The notes beneath the pieces were generated by a model, which was not told the DNA's origin, made no database searches, and worked only from the letters and a program-made list of their open reading frames with translations. Of a DNA stretch of 64,000 nt, positions 33,256-41,477 are shown piece by piece (position 1 is the first letter of the stretch; each line of letters begins with the position of its first letter). This DNA comes from an uncultured Corynebacterium sp. (GTDB taxonomy: Bacteria; Actinomycetota; Actinomycetes; Mycobacteriales; Mycobacteriaceae), in NCBI RefSeq assembly GCF_946998835.1, contig NZ_CAMQAZ010000012.1:6576-70575 (forward strand), given 5' to 3'. The position numbers and the translations under genes are program-made.

Positions 33256-34980
33256 ATGAACGCACAGAGCACCACACGTACTGCAGACATCGTTGTCGTC
33301 GGCGCCGGACTCGCCGGTTTGGTCGCCACCTATGAGGCCACGCAGGCTGGTAAAAAGGTCATCCTCGTCGATCAGGAAAATGCCAATAACCTCGGCGGAC
33401 AGGCTTTCTGGTCGCTCGGCGGAATCTTCCTTGTCGATTCGCCAGAGCAGCGCCGACTGGGAGTCAAGGACAATCGTGAGCTCGCCGAGGCGGACTGGTT
33501 TAATTCCGCACAGTTCGACCGCGAGGAAGACAATTGGGGGCGCAAGTGGGCCAAGGCGTACCTGAACTTCGCAGCAGGGGAGAAGCGCAACTACCTTCGC
33601 AATCTCGGCGTGAAGTTCCTGCCTGTCGTCGGGTGGGCGGAGCGCGGCGAAGGGCGTGCCGACGGCCACGGTAACTCGGTACCCCGATTCCACTTGACCT
33701 GGGGCACAGGCCCCGAGATTGTCCGGGTTTTCGCAGAGCCGGTAGCTACGGCAGCGAAGAAGGGGCTGGTGGAATACTGCCATCGCCACCGCGTTGACGA
33801 GGTGATTGTCGAAGATGGCCGCGCCGTCGGTGTGCGTGGCAAGGTTCTGGTTCCCTGTGAATCTTTGGAGCGGGGAGTGGCGTCGTCACGCGCCGAAACG
33901 GGGGAGGACTTTGAGATCCGCGGGTCGGCCGTGTGCATTGCGACGGGCGGTGTTGGCGGCAACCTAGAAGCCGTGCGTAAGTGCTGGCCGACCGAGCGAC
34001 TGGGCGAAATGCCGAAGGACATGGTCTGCGGTGTACCAGAGCATGTTGACGGCCGCGGTATTGAGATTGCGGAGCAGGCCGGTGCAAATCTGGTCAACCG
34101 CGATCGTATGTGGCATTACACCGAGGGCATGAAGAACTGGGATCCGGTGTGGCCCAATCACGGTATCCGTATTATTCCGGGACCGTCGGCCATGTGGTTC
34201 GACGCGGAAGGAAACCGCCTGCCTGCGCCGTATATTCCGGGCGCGGATACGGTCGGCACGATGAAGCATATTCTTTCTACCGGGCATTCCTATTCCTGGT
34301 TTGTGCTGAATAAGAACATCGTGGCCAAGGAATTTATCTTCTCCGGCTCCGAACAAAATCCGGACCTGACGGACAAGGAGATCAAAAAGCTAATCGGCAA
34401 GGTGACTGCTGGTGTCGCCGCACCTATCCAGGCATTCATGGATAACGGCGAGGACTGGGTAGTCGCAGACAATTTGCCGAAGCTGGTCGAGGGGATGAAT
34501 GAGATTGTGGAGGCGAGCCTGGGCGGGGAGCCTGGTGCTGCAGCGTCCGGTGCCACAGCGCCGACGATTGACCTGGCAAAGCTAGAGGAGCAGATTCGCC
34601 AGCGCGACATGCAAACCGGTAACCCGTTCTCAAAGGACTACCAGGTCAATTACGTCAATGTGGCTCGAAACTTCCTCGGCGACAAAATCATCCGCTCCGT
34701 GCCGCCATCACCGATTCTGGATCCGAAGAATGGACCGCTGATTGCTATTCGTCTGCGCATGCTGACCCGCAAGACCCTCGGTGGTATCGAGACCACCCTG
34801 GACGGCCAGTGCTTGCACCCGGACGGAACTCCCTTCGAGGGGCTCTACGCGGCAGGTGAGGCCTCTGGCTTCGGCGGCGGTGGCGTCCATGGAAACAATG
34901 CGCTGGAGGGCACCTTCCTGGGCGGCTGTATCTTCAGTGGCCGCCAGGCAGGCCGCGCGATGGCGGAGGTTGTTAAGTAG
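33256..34980 (+). CDS. FAD-binding dehydrogenase (KstD/fumarate-reductase-like flavoprotein)
   Basis: 574 aa. The N-terminal dinucleotide motif VVVGAGLAGLVATYEATQAG with LVDQE is followed by GGQAFWSLGG, an ATGG segment (CIATGGVGGN) and a C-terminal GLYAAGEASGFGGGGVHGNNALEG FAD loop with FLGGCIFSGRQAG. This matches the FAD_binding_2 family that includes 3-ketosteroid dehydrogenases and fumarate-reductase-type flavoproteins; the substrate is not evident. ATG 33256 is chosen over an upstream ATG at 33229. The preceding 80 bp is AT-rich. Confidence 0.85.
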   Translation: MNAQSTTRTADIVVVGAGLAGLVATYEATQAGKKVILVDQENANNLGGQAFWSLGGIFLVDSPEQRRLGVKDNRELAEADWFNSAQFDREEDNWGRKWAKAYLNFAAGEKRNYLRNLGVKFLPVVGWAERGEGRADGHGNSVPRFHLTWGTGPEIVRVFAEPVATAAKKGLVEYCHRHRVDEVIVEDGRAVGVRGKVLVPCESLERGVASSRAETGEDFEIRGSAVCIATGGVGGNLEAVRKCWPTERLGEMPKDMVCGVPEHVDGRGIEIAEQAGANLVNRDRMWHYTEGMKNWDPVWPNHGIRIIPGPSAMWFDAEGNRLPAPYIPGADTVGTMKHILSTGHSYSWFVLNKNIVAKEFIFSGSEQNPDLTDKEIKKLIGKVTAGVAAPIQAFMDNGEDWVVADNLPKLVEGMNEIVEASLGGEPGAAASGATAPTIDLAKLEEQIRQRDMQTGNPFSKDYQVNYVNVARNFLGDKIIRSVPPSPILDPKNGPLIAIRLRMLTRKTLGGIETTLDGQCLHPDGTPFEGLYAAGEASGFGGGGVHGNNALEGTFLGGCIFSGRQAGRAMAEVVK

Positions 34981-34996
34981 CTTGCGTGTCCCACGC

Positions 34997-35028
34997 CGCG
35001 GGGGAGAATATGCGAGTTCTCGCCCGCG
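34997..35028. terminator. Terminator between the FAD dehydrogenase and Lrp-like gene
   Basis: CGCGGGGGAGAA (34997-35008) pairs with TTCTCGCCCGCG (35017-35028), one mismatch in 12 bp, between convergent genes. Confidence 0.7.
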
Positions 35029-35061
35029 CGGTAGACAGGCCACGAAGTGGACAGCCCGCGT

Positions 35062-35346
35062 CTACTCCAGTCCGATGGAGAATGCACTTTCCAGGTCGTG
35101 CTGCGAGTAGGTGCGGAAAGCCAGCTGAGTCTGAGTGCGGATGACACCGTCGACCTTGCTGATGAGGTTTGGAATGATTTCCGCCAAATCATCATGGTTG
35201 CTCACGCGCACTACGACGACCAAGTCCCAGTCGCCGGTAACCGAGTAGACCTCAGTCACACCGTTGATTCCGACGATGGTTTCAGCGGCCTCCGGAATCT
35301 TGTCGGACTCGACATCGATGGACACAATTGCGGTAATCAAACTCAT
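35062..35346 (-). CDS. Stand-alone Lrp/AsnC ligand-binding (RAM) domain protein
   Basis: 94 aa. It is only the regulation-of-amino-acid-metabolism domain: ITAIVSIDVESDKIPEAAE, GVTEVYSVTGDWDLVVVV and VDGVIRTQTQLAF. There is no DNA-binding HTH. Single-domain RAM proteins assemble into octamer-like rings and bind amino acids; they may co-assemble with full-length Lrp proteins (inference). GAGGAAGG upstream of ATG 35346 is a clear ribosome site. Confidence 0.88.
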   Translation of the reverse strand: MSLITAIVSIDVESDKIPEAAETIVGINGVTEVYSVTGDWDLVVVVRVSNHDDLAEIIPNLISKVDGVIRTQTQLAFRTYSQHDLESAFSIGLE

Positions 35347-35509
35347 TGTTGCCTTCCTCGGAGAATAAACGTGAACAGCCGCTGAATAGCGCGGCCAGGG
35401 CCACAAGATACTCAAGATACTGCGGCTAGAAATTTCATTTCTGTCACGATTCTACTGATTTCATGGGAGAACCTGGAGGATCGTGACGAAAGGCGGTAAA
35501 AAGGGCGCT

Positions 35510-36007
35510 ATGACACAAACTGCATTTCAGTCCAATCCAGTCCAGCTCTCCGGCGACCTGCCCCAGCTGGGTAACAAGGCTCCGGAGTTTACCCTTACCG
35601 GCGGTGACCTCGGCGAGGTCACCAACGAGACCTTCGCTGGTAAGAAGGTCGTTTACAACATCTTCCCGTCCGTAGACACCGGTGTCTGCGCGGCTTCGGT
35701 GCGTCACTTCAATGAGGACGCTGCTGGCCTCGAGAACACTGTCGTTGTAAACGTTTCGCGTGATTTGCCGTTCGCTCTTGGCCGTTTCTGCGCCGCAGAG
35801 GGCCTGGAGAACGTTGAGGTTGCCTCCGACTTCCGCCACGGTTTCGGCGAGGCCTTCGGAGTCGTCCAGCAGGATGGGCCGCTCGCTGGCCTGCTGGCCC
35901 GTGCCGTAGTCGTCACCGATGAAGAGGGCAAGGTTATTTACAACCAGTTGGTAGATGAGATCACTACGGAGCCGGACTACGACTCCGCACTGGCTGCACT
36001 GAAGTAA
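35510..36007 (+). CDS. tpx: Thiol peroxidase Tpx
   Basis: 165 aa atypical 2-Cys peroxiredoxin that reduces hydrogen peroxide and alkyl hydroperoxides using thioredoxin. Peroxidatic C60 (FPSVDTGVCAAS) and resolving C94 (LGRFCAAEG) are both present, with the Tpx-specific APEF and RHFNEDAAGL segments. AAGGGCG just before ATG 35510 decides the start; a GTG at 35483 would add nine basic residues. A strong terminator follows. Confidence 0.96.
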   Translation: MTQTAFQSNPVQLSGDLPQLGNKAPEFTLTGGDLGEVTNETFAGKKVVYNIFPSVDTGVCAASVRHFNEDAAGLENTVVVNVSRDLPFALGRFCAAEGLENVEVASDFRHGFGEAFGVVQQDGPLAGLLARAVVVTDEEGKVIYNQLVDEITTEPDYDSALAALK

Positions 36008-36056
36008 TCAGCTAATTCGCTGAAGAACTAGTCAGCTACCAGCTTGAATCGACGGG

Positions 36057-36107
36057 GCTCGTCGGCAAACTCGCTAGGCTGTTGCCTGGCGGACTTCGCC
36101 GACGAGC
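36057..36107 (+). terminator. tpx terminator
   Basis: GCTCGTCGGC (36057-36066) pairs perfectly with GCCGACGAGC (36098-36107), followed by TCTTTCTT. Confidence 0.85.
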
Positions 36108-36438
36108 TCTTTCTTATATCACCAACGCGAAGTGAGCCCGCGCGCTGCATCAGTCGCATGACCGACTGGAGCTTGGCGCCACGGTTGCTGAGACTGTTGC
36201 GGTTGCTACGGTGATTGTGCTTACTGCGCCTACAGAGAGTCCGTCGACGTTGGCGAGAGGCTCAGGGGTGTCCGAGGAATCAGATCTATCTTCGGACGTA
36301 TTGGGACCGTCTGAGCTACTGGCTGTGTCTGAGGGTTCAGGCATAGCGGAAAAGTTTACTAAATCTCGCGGAAATGGGGAGGGCGGGACCCTAAAGTCAA
36401 AATGTCATAATGTATATTATCGGACAAATATTAAGAGT

Positions 36439-36476
36439 GGTCAGCCCTGGGGGTTTTCTGAATTCCCAGGTTGGCC
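36439..36476 (-). terminator. Possible terminator of the small membrane protein gene
   Basis: A 12-13 bp stem with one bulge and a wobble pair lies about 100 bp after the minus-strand stop at 36575. The tail on that strand is only moderately T-rich. Confidence 0.35.
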
Positions 36477-36574
36477 GCTTGCCTGTCTTGGTGACTGTGT
36501 CCGAGTGTTGGCTGTCCAAGTGTTGCGCTTGTCTGATTGTTCGCCTGATTATTGTAGCGTTGTGTGTGGCCGAC

Positions 36575-36817
36575 TTACCTGTCTGGCTTGTCCGTGGCAT
36601 CGGACTCATTGGTCTTTGCGCCGGCTGTAAGCTCATCCGCATTGCGGACAGCAATCTCTTCGCGCAGTCGCTTGTTCTGCCACAATGTCATGCCGATTAG
36701 CAATGCACCGACAGCCACGAGCCACCACACACCCTTATAGGCCACGAATGCAATGAAGATAATCAGTAGTGCCATTCGCACCTTTCGTGCGAGCAACATT
36801 GCTTCGTAGGTGTTCAT
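36575..36817 (-). CDS. Small two-helix membrane protein, unknown
   Basis: 80 aa. Two adjacent hydrophobic segments (about 16-30, ALLIIFIAFVAYKG, and 31-44, VWWLVAVGALLIGM) are followed by a charged cytoplasmic tail (KRLREEIAVRNADEL, then Asp/Lys/Thr-rich). No family was recognised. GGGAGA upstream of ATG 36817 is a ribosome site. Its promoter region contains the perfect palindrome CGTCAC-A-GTGACG next to a TAATAT -10. Confidence 0.65.
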   Translation of the reverse strand: MNTYEAMLLARKVRMALLIIFIAFVAYKGVWWLVAVGALLIGMTLWQNKRLREEIAVRNADELTAGAKTNESDATDKPDR

Positions 36818-36886
36818 AACGTCGTATCTCCCAAGTGGTCCATCAGGATCGTTTCTAGGGGTCTTATGTGGTGTGCGGCTAAATAG

Positions 36887-36907
36887 CTATATTACGTCAC
36901 AGTGACG
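36887..36907 (-). promoter_or_regulatory. Operator-like palindrome at a minus-strand promoter
   Basis: CGTCAC-A-GTGACG (36895-36907) is a perfect dyad immediately upstream of a minus-strand TAATAT -10 (36887-36892), i.e. in the -35/spacer position, about 70 bp before ATG 36817. Confidence 0.45.
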
Positions 36908-37010
36908 AAACAGGGTGTGTTGTCGCTGGCCAGGGGCCTTTATGAGTTAACTGCGCTGCAGATTCTCGGCTGCGATTCTCTTTGGGTGCCCGTGTCTGCC
37001 AGCCGAAATC

Positions 37011-37721
37011 TTACGCGTCCTGCTTTTCCGCGACAATGCGCAAATTGAGCTCGCCATTCTCATCAATCGCTGCGGCAACAAACTGTGGCAGGCGCACGTT
37101 GTAGTCCAGGCGGTTAATCGGCAGATTACCTGACAACAAAACCAGGTTTTTGGTGCGAGCTGCCTTCATCGGGACTGTCACATCATTGGTGACACCACGA
37201 ATGGTTAGACGCCCTGGAATCTCGATATTCGCCCACTGGCCGTTATCGGGAATACTGGAAACGTTCAACGGTTCGGAGAGCTCAAACTTAGCTTCTGGGT
37301 ACTGCTCGACACTGAAAATGTTGTTGCGGACGTTGATGTCGCGACGCTCGATGTCGCTAGTCAGTGTTGCCATATCAACAACAACGGATGCATCCTCAAG
37401 CTTGTTGTCAGCAACCTTCAGCTCACCGGTGACATCGTGAGTCGAACCGGATGTTGTACGCTTGCTGCCCGGCAGGACCTCGTTGAAGGTAAAGCCAACG
37501 GATGTGTTCTGCGAATTATCACCGCCGATAATCTTCCAGGTGCCGTTTGCGTCAGTTGTTGCCGCAGGTAGCTCGTTGGCCTCGAAATCCCCGGTGCGCA
37601 CCCCTTCGTGTGTGAAAACGCGATACAAAACTGGGCCCACAATAACAATTGCGAGCGCAACAACTGCAACAGCTATCAAAGTAATAATTGACTTACGGAC
37701 ACCAGAATTCATAGTGCTCAT
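37011..37721 (-). CDS. YceI-family protein with N-terminal membrane anchor
   Basis: 236 aa. A signal-anchor helix (about 11-33, SIITLIAVAVVALAIVIVGPVLY) precedes a YceI lipocalin-like beta barrel (about 55-232; TWKIIGGDNSQNTSVGFTF, DVTGELKVADNKLEDASVVVD, NNIFSVEQYPEAKFELSE, LTIRGVTNDVTVPM). YceI proteins bind polyprenoid or isoprenoid lipids in the periplasm. It is followed on the same strand by the small membrane protein after 193 bp and preceded by the Cys4 protein 17 bp upstream. Confidence 0.9.
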   Translation of the reverse strand: MSTMNSGVRKSIITLIAVAVVALAIVIVGPVLYRVFTHEGVRTGDFEANELPAATTDANGTWKIIGGDNSQNTSVGFTFNEVLPGSKRTTSGSTHDVTGELKVADNKLEDASVVVDMATLTSDIERRDINVRNNIFSVEQYPEAKFELSEPLNVSSIPDNGQWANIEIPGRLTIRGVTNDVTVPMKAARTKNLVLLSGNLPINRLDYNVRLPQFVAAAIDENGELNLRIVAEKQDA

Positions 37722-37738
37722 CCTATCCTTTAAATCCG

Positions 37739-38140
37739 CTATGGGATAAACCGTTCCACTTCACGCGTTTTCATAATCAATTCCTGCGTAATCTCCTGTA
37801 GAACAGCGGTCTCCATGCCGTCGTCAAGCGCGGTGCGCAAGTCCTCGGCGAGACAGCGCACTTCAAAGAGCCCGTCCCCTATTCGCTTTACGACGTCCTC
37901 CGCCGCCGACCTACTCGTGACATCGTCGGCGGGCTGTGATGTGAGATCGGAATTGATGCGAATTGCGATGGGCCTGGAGGCACCCTTTGCCACGCCAACG
38001 CGCTTTTCGTAGGCGCGCTGCCGGCAGGCTTGGGTGCAGAATTTGCGACGGCGACCGCGGATGGTGACCTCCATTTCGCGGCCACACCACTGGCAATTGG
38101 CGGTAGTTGTGCTCGGCTTTTGATCTGACACAGAAGTCAA
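37739..38140 (-). CDS. Small Cys4 putative zinc-binding protein
   Basis: 133 aa. Residues 16-40 read CQWCGREM...RRRKFCTQACRQRAYEKR, a C-x2-C...C-x3-C cluster with a basic loop, like a treble-clef or zinc-ribbon nucleic-acid-binding knuckle. The C-terminal half is helical and acidic. No enzymatic domain is seen. It is divergent from rbpA across 72 bp and 17 bp upstream of the YceI gene. A DNA- or RNA-binding role is inference. Confidence 0.7.
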   Translation of the reverse strand: MTSVSDQKPSTTTANCQWCGREMEVTIRGRRRKFCTQACRQRAYEKRVGVAKGASRPIAIRINSDLTSQPADDVTSRSAAEDVVKRIGDGLFEVRCLAEDLRTALDDGMETAVLQEITQELIMKTREVERFIP

Positions 38141-38167
38141 TTATGGCATGAATAACGAATTAGGCGT

Positions 38168-38202
38168 TATAATATGTGGTCTAGTATTTCTACCAAAGGG
38201 GG
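38168..38202 (+). promoter_or_regulatory. rbpA promoter -10 and ribosome site
   Basis: A perfect TATAAT (38168-38173) with an AT-rich upstream region but no clear -35 hexamer. The ribosome site AAAGGGGG (38195-38202) precedes ATG 38213 by 10 nt. Confidence 0.6.
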
Positions 38203-38212
38203 CACGTTCCAC

Positions 38213-38602
38213 ATGGCAGATCGAGTTCTTCGCGGCAGCCGCATGGGCGCCGTTTCGTATGAGACCGATCGCGATCATGACCTCGCGCCGCGAATGATGG
38301 TCCGCTACCGCACCGAATCCGGCGAGATCTTCGAGGTCCCGTTCGCGGATGACGCGGAAATTCCAGGTGAATGGCTGTGTAAGAATGGCCAGATTGGTGA
38401 ACTGGTCGAGGGCGAAGGCACTGAAGCTAAGCCGGTCAAGCCGCCGAGGACCCACTGGGATATGCTCCGTGAGCGTCGCTCCATTGAGGAGCTCGACGTG
38501 CTGCTCGATGAGCGCATTGACCTGCTGCGCAAGCGTCGTCGTAACGCCGCTCGCCTGCTGAAGGCTCAGAAGGAAGCCGAAGAAGCGGAGAAGAACGCTT
38601 AA
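38213..38602 (+). CDS. rbpA: RNA polymerase-binding protein RbpA
   Basis: 129 aa. An actinobacterial transcription factor that binds RNA polymerase beta and the principal sigma factor and stabilises the open complex. The N-terminal RGSRMGAVSYETD, the central barrel (about 25-70) and the C-terminal sigma-interaction domain (THWDMLRERRSIEELDVLLDERI) are all present. The Lys/Arg/Glu-rich C-terminal helix is longer than in mycobacterial RbpA. It has its own strong promoter and terminator. Confidence 0.96.
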   Translation: MADRVLRGSRMGAVSYETDRDHDLAPRMMVRYRTESGEIFEVPFADDAEIPGEWLCKNGQIGELVEGEGTEAKPVKPPRTHWDMLRERRSIEELDVLLDERIDLLRKRRRNAARLLKAQKEAEEAEKNA

Positions 38603-38679
38603 GGTTTGAGGCTTGCGGGTTTTGAGCTGGTTAGATTTGAGCCCTACGGCTGTATAACCGTTAATCAAACACTGCAATT

Positions 38680-38721
38680 CGGGTCCGGATAAGGTTTTGC
38701 TCCTTATTCGGGCCCGTTTTT
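38680..38721 (+). terminator. rbpA terminator
   Basis: CGGGTCCGGATAAGG (38680-38694) pairs with CCTTATTCGGGCCCG (38702-38716) with one wobble and one mismatch, followed by five T. Confidence 0.88.
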
Positions 38722-38852
38722 CGTTTATGGCTGGCGGTTGTGGACCGATCCGAGTTACTGGCCGTGTTTATGACAAAAATGGCCTGAAAAATGGCCTGAA
38801 AGTGCTATAAACTCACACAGTTTCACATTTGCAGCCCGTGTTCAAACATAGT

Positions 38853-38870
38853 GCCCGTATTCATACGGGC
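38853..38870 (-). terminator. Hairpin downstream of ppm1
   Basis: GCCCGTAT-TC-ATACGGGC, a perfect 8-bp stem 24 bp beyond the ppm1 stop. No long T run follows on the minus strand, so termination is tentative. Between it and the rbpA terminator is a tandem AATGGCCTGAAA pair (38778-38803). Confidence 0.45.
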
Positions 38871-38893
38871 AGGCCGCAATTTTTGGGGTTGTC

Positions 38894-39709
38894 CTACTTG
38901 CGGAAACGCTGCTTAATCTCGTGACCAGCCAGGCGGCCAATCTCCGAGCCCAGGTCCTTTACCTGCTGCGAACGGTGCTTGAATCCCCACTTGGTGACCT
39001 GCAGCAGAGACTGCTTCACAAAGCTGCCATCCATTTTGGACTCGCCGTACTCGCGCTCGGTAAAGGTAATCGGAACCTCTTCAACCAGGAAGCCAGCCTG
39101 CACTGCCTCATAGGCAAGCTCTGTCTGGAACAAGTACGCAGCCTTGCCAATGTTCTCCAGATCGAGGGTTTCGAGAACTTCCCGTCGATAAGCACGGTAG
39201 CCAGCGGTGATATCGGAGATGCCCGCACCGAGCGCCAGCGAGATGTAGATGTTTCCGCCGCGGGAGAGAATCTGACGGCTCATCGGCCAGTTAACAGTCT
39301 TGCCGCCCGGAACGTAGCGGGATCCGATGACAACATCAGCGCCGTCCTCGAGCTTCTCCAGCAGCAGGTGGAACTGCTCTGGCGCGTGGGAACCGTCAGC
39401 ATCCATCTCGCAGAGAACCTGGTAGTCGCGCTCGAGCCCCCAGGCGAAGCCAGCGCGGTAGGCAGCCCACAGACCACCCTTGCCCTCGCGGTGCAGGACG
39501 TAGATGTGCTCTTCGCCGTTGTTGTCCGCCTTGTCAGCGGCAGCGATTTCATCGGCGAGCTCACCGGTACCGTCTGGCGAGGAGTCATCGACAACCAAAA
39601 TATCGACGCTCGGCTCCGCTGCGCGCAGGCGTGCAATCACACCCGGCAGGTTTTCCCGCTCGTTGAAAGTGGGAATGACAACCAGCGTCGACTCATTGAG
39701 GGCAGTCAC
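38894..39709 (-). CDS. ppm1: Polyprenol-phosphate mannose synthase (GT2)
   Basis: 271 aa. The GT2 fold has VVIPTFNERENLPG, LVVDDSSPDGTGE, the DXD-like MDADGSHAPEQF and ITAGYRAYRREVLE. It transfers mannose from GDP-mannose to polyprenyl phosphate; the product serves outer lipomannan and lipoarabinomannan synthesis and protein O-mannosylation. It lacks the membrane domain seen in the mycobacterial Lnt-Ppm1 fusion; here Lnt is a separate gene 12 bp upstream, as in corynebacteria. AGGAG 8 nt before GTG 39709 fixes the start. Confidence 0.95.
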   Translation of the reverse strand: MTALNESTLVVIPTFNERENLPGVIARLRAAEPSVDILVVDDSSPDGTGELADEIAAADKADNNGEEHIYVLHREGKGGLWAAYRAGFAWGLERDYQVLCEMDADGSHAPEQFHLLLEKLEDGADVVIGSRYVPGGKTVNWPMSRQILSRGGNIYISLALGAGISDITAGYRAYRREVLETLDLENIGKAAYLFQTELAYEAVQAGFLVEEVPITFTEREYGESKMDGSFVKQSLLQVTKWGFKHRSQQVKDLGSEIGRLAGHEIKQRFRK

Positions 39710-39721
39710 TCGTGATTCTCC

Positions 39722-41410
39722 TTAGTGCATGTTCTGCTCAGTATCGCGGCCATCAACTTCATCTGCGTCTGCCCCGGTATCTCCACCGCGGCGGCGCAGG
39801 ACGGCACCGACCACACAAAGAATACCGAATACAGTCAGTAGAACCTCAATCCACGTCCCGAAGCGTGCGGCGAAAGTCAGGTGGGAATACTGGGGCAAGG
39901 TCTCGGTGAGCACTTTCTGCTCGAAGATTTTGCTCTGCTTTACGACGTCTCCGTGTGCATCCACAATTGCGCTCACACCGCTGGTTGCGGCGACGGCTGT
40001 GGCGCGCTGGAATTCCATGGCCCGCATGCGGCTCATGGCCAGCTGTTGGTAGGTCATGTCGGTGAAACCGAAGGTGGCGTTATTCGTGGGCGTGGCCAGC
40101 ATGGTTGCGCCATTGTTGACCGCGTTGCGGAATGCGCCATCGAAAACCACTTCGTAGCAGGTGGCCAGGCCGAGGTTGACCTGCTTTAAGCCATCGTTGC
40201 CAGGAGTTGTGACCACGGCATTGCCATCGCCGGGAGTCATGTCGCCGGCGTGATCGACCATGTCGGAGAAGTGACGCAGCAGTTCGCGGAAAGGCATGGT
40301 CTCGCCGAAGGGTTGGAGGTAGATTTTCTCGTGTTGCTCGCCGGGGCCGGTCCTCGGGTCCCAAACCACCATGGTGTTCTGCACACCATCGGTGTAGGTA
40401 AAGGTGCCGACCACGATGGGAGCGCCAATATTCATCGCGGCATTTTCAATAATGCGTGCCGCTTCCCCATCCGTAAACGGGCTGACATCGGAGGAGTTCT
40501 CAGGCCAGATAACGATGTCCGGCTGCGGTTCTTCACCTTTGTGGACACGTCGTGCCAGTTCATTGGTGGCATCGGCGTGGTTTTGCAGCACTGCGCGACG
40601 CTGGGCATTGAACTCCAATCCGAGACGCGGAACGTTGCCCTGGATAACTGCGACGCGGGTGTTGCTGTCTGCCGTGGGCTCAGGCAGCGGTTGGGTCCAG
40701 GCAGGAAGAGCCCAGCCAATGAACAGCGCTCCGACCAAAAGCGCAGCCGAGGTCGCGTAGGTGCGCAGCGCAAGGGCGACCAGTCCTGCGCCGACACAGG
40801 TGGCGAGGAAAGTGACCAATGCAGTGCTGCCGATTGTCACCGCTGGAGCCAGCGGACCGTCGACCTGCCCCCAGGCCACGCGGAGCCAGGGAAAGCCGCC
40901 GAAAGGCCAGCGAGCGAGCAGCGCCTCCCCTGCCACGAGCGCAGCGGCCATGCCAGGGAGCTTCAGCACGAGGGGGAAACTGGATTGCGCAATGAGCCAC
41001 ATCGCAACCGCCGCCGGAATGGTGAGAAGGCCCAGCACAATCGAGAGCGCCACGTAGGGGCCGATGCCGACGAAGGAGCCAATCCACGGCAGCGAGAAAA
41101 GCGCTGTCGCTGTTGCCCAGGAGAAGCCCACCACTACGCTGGACTTCCAATCGGCTGCGCACAGGAAGGCCGCAATGAGCAGGGAGAGGCCGAGCCAGGC
41201 CGACCACCACCAGCACATGGGGGCATAGCTGAGAAACTGCAATCCACCAGCAAGGATTGCAATGAAGGAGAGAATCAGGCGCTGCTTTAGGGGCGTAAGC
41301 GCGCGAAAGCGCGCCTGCCAGCGATACGAATCTTTCGGAGCGTCTTGCTGAGCGTCTTTCTGAGCGACGTCCCCGTGCTCGCTGGAGCGCGCTTGGCGGT
41401 TAGTGTGCAC
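39722..41410 (-). CDS. lnt: Apolipoprotein N-acyltransferase
   Basis: 562 aa. Six to seven membrane helices (about 40-245) are followed by a nitrilase domain (about 255-515) and a final helix near 520-540. The Glu-Lys-Cys triad is present in WPENSS, EKIYLQPFGE and ATCYEVVF. Lnt adds the third acyl chain to lipoproteins at the membrane. The extended charged N-terminus (about 1-35) and acidic C-tail are extra. Adjacent ppm1 suggests joint synthesis with mannosylation functions. Confidence 0.95.
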   Translation of the reverse strand: MHTNRQARSSEHGDVAQKDAQQDAPKDSYRWQARFRALTPLKQRLILSFIAILAGGLQFLSYAPMCWWWSAWLGLSLLIAAFLCAADWKSSVVVGFSWATATALFSLPWIGSFVGIGPYVALSIVLGLLTIPAAVAMWLIAQSSFPLVLKLPGMAAALVAGEALLARWPFGGFPWLRVAWGQVDGPLAPAVTIGSTALVTFLATCVGAGLVALALRTYATSAALLVGALFIGWALPAWTQPLPEPTADSNTRVAVIQGNVPRLGLEFNAQRRAVLQNHADATNELARRVHKGEEPQPDIVIWPENSSDVSPFTDGEAARIIENAAMNIGAPIVVGTFTYTDGVQNTMVVWDPRTGPGEQHEKIYLQPFGETMPFRELLRHFSDMVDHAGDMTPGDGNAVVTTPGNDGLKQVNLGLATCYEVVFDGAFRNAVNNGATMLATPTNNATFGFTDMTYQQLAMSRMRAMEFQRATAVAATSGVSAIVDAHGDVVKQSKIFEQKVLTETLPQYSHLTFAARFGTWIEVLLTVFGILCVVGAVLRRRGGDTGADADEVDGRDTEQNMH

Positions 41411-41445
41411 TTGGGTAGGAGAACTCTCTGTGTTCGCGAGTTTTT

Positions 41446-41477
41446 GAGTTAGCGCTTGCTGCTCGAGTTAGCGCTTG
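41446..41477 (-). repeat. 19-bp-period duplication over the fxsA stop
   Basis: GAGTTAGCGCTTG at 41446-41458 and 41465-41477. The gene-side copy contains the fxsA stop (TAA on the minus strand, 41468-41470). Confidence 0.85.

Larger units (their letters stand above)
36008..36574. other. Gene-poor stretch after tpx
   Basis: 567 bp with no well-supported gene. It holds the tpx terminator, a Ser/Asp/Thr-rich minus-strand reading frame of 64 codons (36150-36344) that lacks a ribosome site or family resemblance, an AT-rich near-palindrome ATAAT-GTAT-ATTAT (36407-36420), a GGTCAGCCCTGGG/CCCAGGTTGGCC hairpin (36439-36476), and a G/T-rich segment (36480-36570). Confidence 0.7.

Noticed and set aside
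40250..41290. 346-codon plus-strand frame inside lnt
   Set aside because: Antisense to lnt, which has its catalytic triad and membrane helices intact.
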